Shown piece after piece: positions 49,294 through 56,647 of a stretch of DNA of 64,000 nucleotides (its first letter is position 1; each line of letters begins with the position of its first letter). This DNA is from Micromonospora endolithica. GTDB taxonomy: Bacteria > Actinomycetota > Actinomycetes > Mycobacteriales > Micromonosporaceae. The DNA lies in NCBI RefSeq assembly GCF_003626595.1, contig NZ_RBAK01000018.1:40958-104957 (forward strand), written 5' to 3'. The notes under the pieces were generated by a model. The model did no database searches and had not been told where the DNA came from. It worked only from the letters and a program-made list of their open reading frames with translations. The position numbers were made by a program, and so were the translations under genes.

Positions 49294-49735
49294 GTGTTTG
49301 GGGGAATGGCCGACGGGTAACCGCTGTTGGCCACAGACGAGAGCCCGACATTCGGCTTCCGAGGGCCCGGACCTCCGGTGCTGTGACCGGGGAGACAGCC
49401 GACCAGGTTGAATCCGGAATCCCGGACGAACTAACTTTATTGCACCGCGTCACGCTCGCAACCGTTCGGGGGAGCGGAGGATCGATCAGATCCGTGCACG
49501 AGTGGGACGCGGGGACGGGTGGACCAGCACCGTTGGGGGACGGTGGCCACCTGTTTGGACCGGCGGCGTGAGCGGGCGACGCTTACGGGGGTGAGTGCCG
49601 CCCGCCGCCGCCGGTCATACGGTGCGGACGCCCATCACGACCAACGGTCGCGGTGGGCGTTTCGCGTACCCGCCGCCGGCCGTGCACGCTCTTCGCGTAC
49701 CCCACTCGCGGACGCTGTCCGCGCGGGCCCGGCGG
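49294..49735. other. 442-base intergenic region between convergent genes
   Basis: No convincing gene was seen. It holds a hairpin CACCGT-N6-ACGGTG near 49526-49543, a stem GCGGGC/GCCCGC around 49572-49605, and a terminator-like hairpin CGCCCA...TGGGCG followed by TTT (49629-49661) with an inner CGACC/GGTCG stem. A 62-codon frame from GTG 49383 to TGA 49571 exists, but its codon use (including TTA and CTA) is unlike the neighbours. Terminators for both flanking genes, and possibly a small RNA, would fit. Confidence 0.4.
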
Positions 49736-51010
49736 TCAGCCGTCGGCGGCCAGGGCCGGTTCCCGGCGGTCCGCCACGGCCCGGCGTAGCGCGGCCACCC
49801 GACGTTCCCGGGCGGGGCCGGTGACCAGGTGCCCGACCGCGGCGAGGAAGCCCAGCCCACCCACGATGAGCCAGTGCCGTTCGCCGAGGTACTGGAGACT
49901 GACCCCGCCCAGGGCGGGCGCCACGAACGAGGCCACCGGGAAGGCCAGGTAGAAGACCGCCTGGTAGCGGGCGCGCAGCTCCGGCGGGGCCAGGTCGGCG
50001 TTGATCTGCGCGTTGGGCGGGGCGGCGAGCATCTGGCCCACCGTCCACACCACCGCCGCGACCAGATAGACCGGCAGGTCGTCGGCGACCGCGAGGGCGG
50101 TGAAGCCGGCGCCGAGCAGAGCCGTGGACACGGCCAGGACGCGGTCCCGGCGGTGCCCGTCGATCAGGCGTGGCACGAAGAGCTGGCCGAGCACGATCAG
50201 TACGCCGCCGAGGGCCACCACCGCCCCGTACGCCGACGGGCGCAACCCGTCGTCGCGCATCGCCAACGGCATGATGGTGGACGTCTGCAGGGTGAGGACG
50301 GCCAGCACGAGGGTCAGCCCGACGAACGTCAGGAAGGTGCGGTCGGTCAGCGCGGTGTGCAGGCCCGGTGGCCGGTCCCGCCGACCGCCGGCCGGTAGCG
50401 GGGCGCCCGCGACCCGGCGCCGGAGCAGGGTCTCCGGCACCTTGACCGCGATCACCACGGCGGCGGTCAGCGTGGCCGCCGCGTCCACCAGGAACAACGC
50501 CACGAAGCTCGCCTCGGCGAGCAGGCCGGCCAGCAGCGAGGCGACCGCCATGCCCAGGTTGAACGCCCAGAACTGGAGGTTGAAGGCGCGCGACCGGCGT
50601 TGCTCGGGCACCACGTCCACGATCGCCGCGACGAAGGCGGGGCTGGGCATCGAGTGGACCACCCCGAGCAGGGCGGCGAGGGCCGCGATCATCACCAGGT
50701 GCCGACTGAACGCGAGCGCGACCAGCAGCCCGGCGGTGGCCAGGTGGGCGGCCACCAGGGTGGCGCGGCGGCCCCACCGGTCGGCCAGTACGCCGCCGAG
50801 CAGCACCCCGCCCGCGCCGCCGATCCCGTACGCCCCCACCACCGCGCCGGCCAGCGACTCGCTCGCCCCGCGCGCCTCGGTCAGGTAGAGCGACAGGAAG
50901 AGCATCGCGAACCCGCCGGCCCGGTTGATCAGGAGCCCGGCCCAGAGGTACCAGAAGGTGGCGGGCAGCCCGCCGGCGGTGTCGTCCCACCAGTTCCGCA
51001 GGCTGCGCAC
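49736..51010 (-). CDS. MFS exporter, paralogue 1
   Basis: The 424-residue transporter has 12 predicted helices. The MFS motif is LLGGVLADRWGRRATLVAAH between helices 2 and 3; FVAAIVDVVPEQRRSRAFNL and LGQLFVPRLIDGHRRDRVLA mark the two halves. The opening MRSLRNWWDDTAGGLPATFW closely parallels that of the next MFS gene, so the two are recent tandem duplicates. Substrate unknown. GGGGGAC before GTG 51010 serves as ribosome site. Confidence 0.85.
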   Translation of the reverse strand: MRSLRNWWDDTAGGLPATFWYLWAGLLINRAGGFAMLFLSLYLTEARGASESLAGAVVGAYGIGGAGGVLLGGVLADRWGRRATLVAAHLATAGLLVALAFSRHLVMIAALAALLGVVHSMPSPAFVAAIVDVVPEQRRSRAFNLQFWAFNLGMAVASLLAGLLAEASFVALFLVDAAATLTAAVVIAVKVPETLLRRRVAGAPLPAGGRRDRPPGLHTALTDRTFLTFVGLTLVLAVLTLQTSTIMPLAMRDDGLRPSAYGAVVALGGVLIVLGQLFVPRLIDGHRRDRVLAVSTALLGAGFTALAVADDLPVYLVAAVVWTVGQMLAAPPNAQINADLAPPELRARYQAVFYLAFPVASFVAPALGGVSLQYLGERHWLIVGGLGFLAAVGHLVTGPARERRVAALRRAVADRREPALAADG

Positions 51011-51028
51011 CCGTCCCCCAAAACAGTT

Positions 51029-51042
51029 CGGTTTCCTAACCG
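51029..51042. promoter_or_regulatory. CGGTT-N4-AACCG palindrome before MFS paralogue 1
   Basis: A 5-bp inverted repeat CGGTTTCCTAACCG lies 19 bases upstream of the start codon of the first MFS gene and may be an operator. The 115-base spacer to the second MFS gene holds nothing else obvious. Confidence 0.3.
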
Positions 51043-51125
51043 ATCGTTCCCGACCGTAGGTACCCGAACCCCCGACACGCCAGCGTGTCCCCCGTCACCT
51101 GGACCCTCCCTCCCGGGGCTGCCGG

Positions 51126-52445
51126 TCAGGGGGTCTTGGCGGGCAGGGGTTCGGCGGGGGCGGTGGCCGCGGATTCGGCCACCTCCGGTACCGGGGGATC
51201 GAGGGTGACGACCGGCACCGCCGGCGTACGCAACTCGGTGGCCCGTCGCTCGCGGGCCGGACCGGAGACCAGGTGCGCCACCGCCAGCCCGGCGCCGATC
51301 ACCGCGCAGCCCAGCCACAGTGCCGTGTTGCCGCTCTGTTCCCGGACCAGGCCGCCGAGGACCGGGGCGGTGGCACCGGCGACCTGCCAGGACAGCGAGA
51401 AGGTGCCCTGGTAGCGGCCCCGCAACTCGGCCGGGGACAGCTCCGCGATCAGGGTGGCGTTGGAGGGCGAGTTGAGCATCTCGCCGATGGTCCAGATCAA
51501 CACCGTCAGGCCGTAGAACCAGGCGGTCCCGGCGAAGGCGGTGAGACCGAAGCCGACGCCCATCACGATCGAGGACAGGGCGAGCACGTGCGAACGGCTC
51601 CGGCCGCGGATGAGCCGGGGCACGAAGAGTTGACCGAACACGATCAGGACGCCGTTGAGGGCGATCACCGACCCGAAGGTGGCGGGGGACAGGCCGGAAT
51701 CGCCCATCGCGATCGGGAGCATCGAGATGTGCTGGAGGAACACCAGCGCGGAGAACAGGTTGAGCACCACGAAGCCGAGGAAGACCCGGTCGGCGAGGAT
51801 GGTGCGCAGCGCGCCGGCGGGCGCGGTACCGCCCTTGCGGGCACCCGGGGCCGTGGCCCGTCGGGTCTCGCCGACCTTGAAGAAGATGACCAGCGCGGTG
51901 ACCAGCGTGGTGGACGCGTCGACCACGAACAGCAGGAGGTAGTCGACCTCCGCGGCGAGGCCGGCGAGGATGGCCGCACAGGCGAACCCGAGGTTGATCG
52001 CCCAGTAGTTGAGCGAGAAGGCGCGCAGCCGGTCCTTCTCCGGCACCACGTCGACCATCATCGCGCCGAATGCCGGTCGGGCGGCCTCGGCGAACGTCCC
52101 GAGCAGGAACGCGCCGACCGCCACCGCCCACAGTGGCCGGGCGAAGCCGAGGGCGAGCATCATGGCCGCCGCGCCGAGGTGGGCGGTGAGCAGGGTGGGT
52201 CGCCGCCCCCATCGGTCGGTCAGCGTGCCGCCGGCGGTGGTGCCGACCGCGCCCCCGACGCCCCAGAGGCCGAGCACCAGACCGGCCTGGGTGGCGGAGA
52301 AGTCGCGCTCCTGGGTGAGGTAGATGGCCAGGAACACCAGGACGAACGAGCCGAGGCGGTTGATCAGGCTGCCGGCCCAGAGGTACCAGAAGGTCCTCGG
52401 TAGTCCTCCGGTGGTCTCCCCGAACCAGTCCCGCATCGTCCGCAC
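51126..52445 (-). CDS. MFS exporter, paralogue 2
   Basis: The 439-residue transporter has 12 helices: VLGLWGVGGAVGTTAGGTLT, then DRWGRRPTLLTAHLGAAAMM as the MFS motif. Its N-terminus (TMRDWFGETTGGLPRTFWYL) and midsection (LFVPRLIRGRSRSHVLALSS) parallel paralogue 1. Unlike paralogue 1 it has a Pro/Ala/Thr-rich C-terminal tail. The two may form a heteromeric pair or handle related compounds. A long 9-bp inverted repeat lies just upstream. Confidence 0.85.
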   Translation of the reverse strand: MRTMRDWFGETTGGLPRTFWYLWAGSLINRLGSFVLVFLAIYLTQERDFSATQAGLVLGLWGVGGAVGTTAGGTLTDRWGRRPTLLTAHLGAAAMMLALGFARPLWAVAVGAFLLGTFAEAARPAFGAMMVDVVPEKDRLRAFSLNYWAINLGFACAAILAGLAAEVDYLLLFVVDASTTLVTALVIFFKVGETRRATAPGARKGGTAPAGALRTILADRVFLGFVVLNLFSALVFLQHISMLPIAMGDSGLSPATFGSVIALNGVLIVFGQLFVPRLIRGRSRSHVLALSSIVMGVGFGLTAFAGTAWFYGLTVLIWTIGEMLNSPSNATLIAELSPAELRGRYQGTFSLSWQVAGATAPVLGGLVREQSGNTALWLGCAVIGAGLAVAHLVSGPARERRATELRTPAVPVVTLDPPVPEVAESAATAPAEPLPAKTP

Positions 52446-52466
52446 CCCGTCGCCCCGCTCCCCGTA

Positions 52467-52523
52467 ATGACCGGCATGATCACAGTGCCTTACAACCTAG
52501 TGAACAGCCGGAACGCCGGTCAT
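52467..52523. promoter_or_regulatory. ATGACCGGC/GCCGGTCAT inverted repeat between MFS and gpmA genes
   Basis: Perfect 9-bp arms (52467-52475 and 52515-52523) are separated by 39 bases. The loop is AT-richer than its surroundings and contains TTACAA (52490-52495), whose complement could be a -35 box for the MFS gene. It is a possible bipartite operator or looping site. Confidence 0.3.
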
Positions 52524-52595
52524 CGGCTTTTCCACGTGGTGGTCGTCACCACCCTTGCCGCGTGCCCGGCACCGAGTTGGGGCAGGATGATCGGC

Positions 52596-53363
52596 ATGAC
52601 TGCGAGCGAAGGGCCCACCGTCGGGACGCTGGTCCTGCTGCGGCACGGTGAGAGCGACTGGAACGCGAAGAACCTCTTCACCGGCTGGGTGGACGTCGAC
52701 CTGACCGAGAAGGGCGAGACCGAGGCGCGGCGCGGCGGCGAATTGCTCCGCGAGCACGACCTGCTGCCGGACGTCGTACACACCAGCGTCATGCGGCGCG
52801 CGATCCGCACCGCCGAGCTGGCGCTGAACGCCGCCGACCGGCACTGGATCGCGGTGCGCCGGTCGTGGCGACTCAACGAACGGCACTACGGCGCCCTCCA
52901 GGGCAAGAACAAGAAGCAGACCCTGGAGGAGTACGGCGAGGAGCAGTTCATGCTCTGGCGCCGCTCGTACGACACCCCGCCGCCGCCGATCGACGACAAC
53001 GACGAGTTCTCGCAGGTGGGCGACCCGCGCTACGCGCTGCTGCCGGGCGAGCTGATGCCGCGTACCGAGTGCCTCAAGGACGTCGTCGAGCGGATGCTGC
53101 CGTACTGGTACGACTCGATCGTGCCGGACATCCTGGCCGGTCGCACCGTGCTGGTGGCCGCGCACGGCAACTCGCTTCGTGCCCTGGTCAAGCACCTCGA
53201 CCAGATCAGCGACGAGGCGATCGCCAAGCTGAACATCCCGACCGGGATCCCGCTGCGCTACGACCTGGACCCGCAGCTGCGTCCCCTCACGCTGGGCGGC
53301 ACCTACCTCGACCCGGCCGCCGCGAAAGCCGCTGCCGCCGCGGTCGCCAACCAGGGCCGCTGA
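52596..53363 (+). CDS. gpmA: 2,3-bisphosphoglycerate-dependent phosphoglycerate mutase
   Basis: The 255-residue glycolytic enzyme interconverts 3- and 2-phosphoglycerate through a phospho-His. Evidence: LVLLRHGESDWNAKNLFTGW with the phospho-His in RHG, HTSVMRRAIRTAELAL, RRSWRLNERHYGALQGKNK and the second catalytic His in VLVAAHGNSLRALVKHL. The gpmA-senX3-regX3 order is conserved in mycobacteria; here phoU is inserted between. Earlier in-frame starts give an unlikely N-terminal extension. Confidence 0.94.
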   Translation: MTASEGPTVGTLVLLRHGESDWNAKNLFTGWVDVDLTEKGETEARRGGELLREHDLLPDVVHTSVMRRAIRTAELALNAADRHWIAVRRSWRLNERHYGALQGKNKKQTLEEYGEEQFMLWRRSYDTPPPPIDDNDEFSQVGDPRYALLPGELMPRTECLKDVVERMLPYWYDSIVPDILAGRTVLVAAHGNSLRALVKHLDQISDEAIAKLNIPTGIPLRYDLDPQLRPLTLGGTYLDPAAAKAAAAAVANQGR

Positions 53364-53365
53364 AG

Positions 53366-53451
53366 TGTAAGGAAGGGCCCCCTTTTAACGCCTGGTGCAT
53401 AGGAAGGGCCCCTTTTTAACGTCAGGCGTTAAGAAGGGGCCCTTCCTTGCA
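53366..53451. repeat. GGAAGGGCCC repeat, copy F (two direct units plus one inverted; strong terminator)
   Basis: Units two (53402-53421) and three (inverted, 53428-53447) form a 20-bp stem with one mismatch and a six-base loop. The stem lies between the convergent gpmA and phoU stops. It is the only copy in the window with a facing unit, and would terminate in both directions. Confidence 0.85.
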
Positions 53452-53453
53452 AC

Positions 53454-54107
53454 TCAGCTGCCGGTGGGTGAGGTCTCGCCGGTGATCAGGTAGACGACGT
53501 GCTCGCCGGCGTTCACCGCGTGGTCGGCGAAGCGCTCGTAGAACCGGCCGAGCAGCGTGGCGTCGATGGCCGTCTCCACGCCGTACGGCCAGTCGTCGCC
53601 GAGCAGCACCCCGAACAGGCTCTTGTGCAGGTCGTCCATCGCGTCGTCGTCGCGGTCCAGCTCGGCGGCGAGGTCGGCGTCGGGCTTGGCCAGGACCACG
53701 GCGATCTTGCCGCCCATCCGGTCGGCGATGGACGACATGTCGGTGAAGATCGGCCGCAGCTCCGCCGGTACCGCCGGCGACGGGTGCCGCCGGAGCGCGG
53801 TCTTCGCCACGTGGTCGGCCAGGTCACCCATCCGCTCCAGGTCGGCGGCGACGTGCAGCGCGGTGATCATCGCGCGCAGGTCGGAGGCGACCGGTGCCTG
53901 CCGGGCGAGCAGGTCGCAGACCCGCTCCTCGACGTGCCGGTAGAGGCCGTCGATCTCGGCGTCTCGCTCGATGACCGATTCGGCCGACTGCCGGTCGGCG
54001 GTGAGCAGGGCACGGGTGGCGTTCCGCATCGCGGCCCGGACCCCCTCCGCCATGTCCACCAGCAGTTGGCTGACGATTTGCAGATCGGCCCGGAACTCGT
54101 CGCGCAT
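53454..54107 (-). CDS. phoU: Phosphate signalling protein PhoU
   Basis: The 217-residue protein has two three-helix PhoU repeats with the metal-binding patterns DAEIDGLYRHVEERVCDLLA, ADLERMGDLADHVAK and GRFYERFADHAVNAGEHVVY. PhoU links the Pst transporter to the SenX3/PhoR kinase and keeps the Pho response off when phosphate is plentiful. ATG 54107 was preferred to the GTG six bases upstream. A PHO-box-like array lies about 100 bases upstream, between it and the kinase gene. Confidence 0.92.
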   Translation of the reverse strand: MRDEFRADLQIVSQLLVDMAEGVRAAMRNATRALLTADRQSAESVIERDAEIDGLYRHVEERVCDLLARQAPVASDLRAMITALHVAADLERMGDLADHVAKTALRRHPSPAVPAELRPIFTDMSSIADRMGGKIAVVLAKPDADLAAELDRDDDAMDDLHKSLFGVLLGDDWPYGVETAIDATLLGRFYERFADHAVNAGEHVVYLITGETSPTGS

Positions 54108-54204
54108 GGTCACGTCCTGTGGTCGGTGGCCGCCGAGCGGGGAGTCCGGCGGTGGGGTCAGGTGCGCAGCCCACGGTAGGCCGGGCGGGCGGACCCGAGA
54201 TTAA

Positions 54205-54237
54205 CCACGGTGAACGACGCCGGACGTGACGGTGAAC
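54205..54237 (-). promoter_or_regulatory. PHO-box-like array (three 11-nt direct units)
   Basis: Read on the minus strand: GTTCACCGTCA, CGTCCGGCGTC, GTTCACCGTGG. Units one and three share GTTCACCGT and are 22 bp apart; the middle unit is degenerate. This is the direct-repeat pattern bound by actinobacterial PhoP (GTTCACC units of 11 nt). It lies between phoU and senX3 and may serve both. Confidence 0.75.
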
Positions 54238-54309
54238 ATTCCCGGAAGCGAGAGTGGTTCGTCCCGGTCTGGGCGGTAGCTGGGTTAACAATGACCATAC
54301 GATCGCCGG

Positions 54310-55599
54310 GTGGATTGGGCGGTGACGGTCGCTGCGGCCCTGGGGCTGGCAGCCGGACTCGTGGCCGGGGTGTCGCTACCCCGGCTCCTACCCGCGCTCC
54401 GCGACCGCACCACCGCTACCGGGAGCCGCCGAGGCAGCTTCCTCTGGAACACAGGGAGGCGCGCGATCGCCGAGGATCCACAGTCCGGGCTGGGACGCCG
54501 GACGATCGACTCGCTCCGGGCCGGTGTGGTCGTGCTCGACCCGGACGACACACCTGTCCTGGTGAACCCCGCGGCCCGCGCGATGGGCCTGCTCCGCACC
54601 GGCGCCACCGCGGGCTCGGTCGACGCCCACCCGCTGATCCGTACCCTCGCCGGCCAGGTGCGCCGCACCGGGGTGCGGCGCGAGATCGAGCTCGACCTGC
54701 CGCGCGGTCGCGACAACGGCGGGGTGAACCCGCTGGGCGTGCACTTGCGGGCGATGGGGCTGGGCGCCGGGTACGTCGCCGTGGAGGCGGCCGACGTGAC
54801 CGAGTCGCACCGGCTGGCCCGGGTGCGGCGGGACTTCGTGGCGAACGTCAGTCACGAGCTGAAGACACCGATCGGCGCCCTGCAACTGCTCGCCGAGGCG
54901 CTCCTGGACGCCACCGAGCCGGCCGGGCAGGGGCAGCCCGACCTCTCCGAGGACCTGGTCGCCGCGCGCCGGTTCGCCGAGCGGATCCAGCACGAGTCGA
55001 CCCGGCTGGGGCGGCTGGTGCAGGAGTTGCTCGAACTGACCCGGCTGCAGGGGGCCGAGCCGCAGCCGGCGCCGGAGCCGGTCGCGGTGGACTGGGTGGT
55101 CGCCGAGGTCCTGGATCGTACGCGGACCAACGCCAGCGCCCGCCGGATCGACGTCGTCGTCGACGTCGACCGGGGACTGACCGTGTACGGCAGCGACAGC
55201 CAGCTCGCCACGGCGGTGGCGAACCTGGTCGAGAACGCGGTCAACTACTCGGGCGAGGACACCACGGTCCGGATCACCGCCCGTGCCGAGGACGAGCACG
55301 TCACGATCGCCGTCGCCGACCAGGGCATCGGCATCGCCCCGACCGACGTGGACCGGATCTTCGAGCGCTTCTACCGGGCCGACCAGGCCCGGTCCCGTGC
55401 CACCGGGGGTACCGGGCTGGGCCTGGCAATCGTCAAGCACATCGCCGGCAACCATGGCGGAAGGGTGGAGGTGTCGAGCACTCTTGGTGGTGGGTCGACG
55501 TTCACCCTGCGGCTGCCCACCCGTCCACCGGAGGACCTGCTGGCGACACTGCCGTCGGCTGGGATCGAGGCCGGCCCGGCCGGGCTCCGGCAGGTCTGA
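54310..55599 (+). CDS. senX3: Phosphate sensor histidine kinase (SenX3/PhoR type)
   Basis: The 429-residue kinase has a short N-terminal membrane segment (VTVAAALGLAAGLVAGVSL), a PAS-like domain (about 60-165) and a HisKA helix with His182 (FVANVSHELKTPIGAL). A HATPase domain follows (NLVENAVNYSGEDTTVRI, DQGIGIAPTDVDRIFERFYR, GGTGLGLAIVKHIAGNHGG). It senses phosphate status, probably through PhoU and Pst. TACGAT (54298-54303) six bases before GTG 54310 fixes a leaderless start. It is followed by its regulator 22 bases later. Confidence 0.92.
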   Translation: MDWAVTVAAALGLAAGLVAGVSLPRLLPALRDRTTATGSRRGSFLWNTGRRAIAEDPQSGLGRRTIDSLRAGVVVLDPDDTPVLVNPAARAMGLLRTGATAGSVDAHPLIRTLAGQVRRTGVRREIELDLPRGRDNGGVNPLGVHLRAMGLGAGYVAVEAADVTESHRLARVRRDFVANVSHELKTPIGALQLLAEALLDATEPAGQGQPDLSEDLVAARRFAERIQHESTRLGRLVQELLELTRLQGAEPQPAPEPVAVDWVVAEVLDRTRTNASARRIDVVVDVDRGLTVYGSDSQLATAVANLVENAVNYSGEDTTVRITARAEDEHVTIAVADQGIGIAPTDVDRIFERFYRADQARSRATGGTGLGLAIVKHIAGNHGGRVEVSSTLGGGSTFTLRLPTRPPEDLLATLPSAGIEAGPAGLRQV

Positions 55600-55621
55600 C
55601 AGCAATGAAAGGAACTTCCCG

Positions 55622-56305
55622 TTGAGCCGCGTTCTGGTGGTCGAGGACGAGGAGTCGTTCTCCGACGCCCTGTCGTACATGCTCCGCAAGGAGGGCTTCG
55701 AGGTGTCCGTCGCCGCGACGGGCCCCTCCGCCCTGACCGAGTTCGACCGGACCGGCGCCGACATCGTGCTGCTCGACCTGATGCTGCCCGAGATGTCCGG
55801 CACCGAGGTGTGTCGGCAGCTCCGGCAGCGCTCGCACGTGCCGATCATCATGGTCACCGCGCGGGACAGCGAGATCGACAAGGTGGTCGGTCTGGAGATC
55901 GGCGCCGACGACTACGTCACCAAGCCGTACTCCCCGCGTGAGCTGGTCGCCCGGATCCGCGCCGTGCTGCGCCGGCAGAGCGCCGACGTGGCCGAGTCCG
56001 GTGCGCCGACCCTGGCCGCCGGCCCGGTGCGGATGGATATCGAGCGGCACGTGGTGACCGTCGACGGCGGTGCCGTGCAGCTGCCGCTGAAGGAGTTCGA
56101 ACTGCTGGAGCTGCTGCTGCGCAATGCCGGCCGGGTGCTCACCCGGGGCCAGCTCATCGACCGGGTGTGGGGTGCCGACTACGTCGGTGACACCAAGACC
56201 CTCGACGTGCACGTCAAGCGGCTGCGCTCGAAGATCGAGCCGGAGCCGTCCGCGCCGCGTTTCATCGTCACCGTACGAGGGCTGGGCTACAAGTTCGAGC
56301 CGTGA
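55622..56305 (+). CDS. regX3: Phosphate response regulator (RegX3/PhoP type)
   Basis: The 227-residue OmpR-family regulator has receiver acceptor Asp52 (IVLLDLMLPEMSG), VTKPYSPRELVARIRAVLRR, and a winged helix with LPLKEFELLELLLRNAGRVL, VGDTKTLDVHVKRLRSKIE and VRGLGYKFEP. It should bind the GTTCACC array upstream of senX3 and the pst operon. TTG 55622 is the only suitable start: AAAGGAAC stands in front and the receiver begins at once. A strong terminator follows. Confidence 0.93.
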   Translation: MSRVLVVEDEESFSDALSYMLRKEGFEVSVAATGPSALTEFDRTGADIVLLDLMLPEMSGTEVCRQLRQRSHVPIIMVTARDSEIDKVVGLEIGADDYVTKPYSPRELVARIRAVLRRQSADVAESGAPTLAAGPVRMDIERHVVTVDGGAVQLPLKEFELLELLLRNAGRVLTRGQLIDRVWGADYVGDTKTLDVHVKRLRSKIEPEPSAPRFIVTVRGLGYKFEP

Positions 56306-56318
56306 GCCGACATACGTG

Positions 56319-56351
56319 AAAGGGCCCGCGTCGACTCGGCGCGGGCCCTTT
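56319..56351 (+). terminator. Terminator of the senX3-regX3 operon
   Basis: A perfect 12-bp stem AAAGGGCCCGCG/CGCGGGCCCTTT with a nine-base loop ends in TTT, 14 bases after the regX3 stop. Confidence 0.88.
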
Positions 56352-56439
56352 GCTGGCTACCGCAAGTAGCCGTAGCTTCGTTGAGTCGATGTAACCCCAG
56401 GTGAGGGTGTGGCCGCCGGATGGTACCGGTGTGCCGTCG

Positions 56440-56562
56440 CTTTGCTCTGCTTACCTATACGCAACCCCCGTCTGAGCAGGGCGGCTCCGCGGGGGCTCAG
56501 ACGCCGCTGTGGAAATGACCGTTACGGAGAGTGTCCGGTGCGTCTGTTGAAGCAGAGCAAAG
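56440..56562. ncRNA. Structured intergenic element, candidate small RNA
   Basis: Perfect 13-bp terminal arms CTTTGCTCTGCTT (56440-56452) and AAGCAGAGCAAAG (56550-56562) enclose 97 bases. Inside is a 9-bp stem CGTCTGAGC/GCTCAGACG (56469-56477, 56495-56503) crowned by GCGG-CT-CCGC. A further short stem CCG-TTA-CGG lies near 56519-56527. It sits alone between the regX3 terminator and a convergent gene, with no credible reading frame. A folded RNA is the best reading; a small inverted-repeat mobile element is the alternative. Confidence 0.5.
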
Positions 56563-56647
56563 GGTCGAGACGGCATGTGGTGGGTCGGGGGTGGCAGTCA
56601 CTCCTGGTCACCGGCTGAACCGGCGGGTCGGCTGCGCCGGCGGCCGG

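Noticed and set aside
49383..49571. 62-codon frame in the long convergent intergenic region
   Set aside because: It includes TTA, CTA and many A/T-ending codons unlike the neighbours, has no ribosome site or -10 box at the right distance, and no recognised motif.
56440..56562. Element considered as an insertion sequence
   Set aside because: It has no transposase and no clear direct target duplication (flanks share only GTCG, displaced by one base), so it is listed as a candidate RNA instead.
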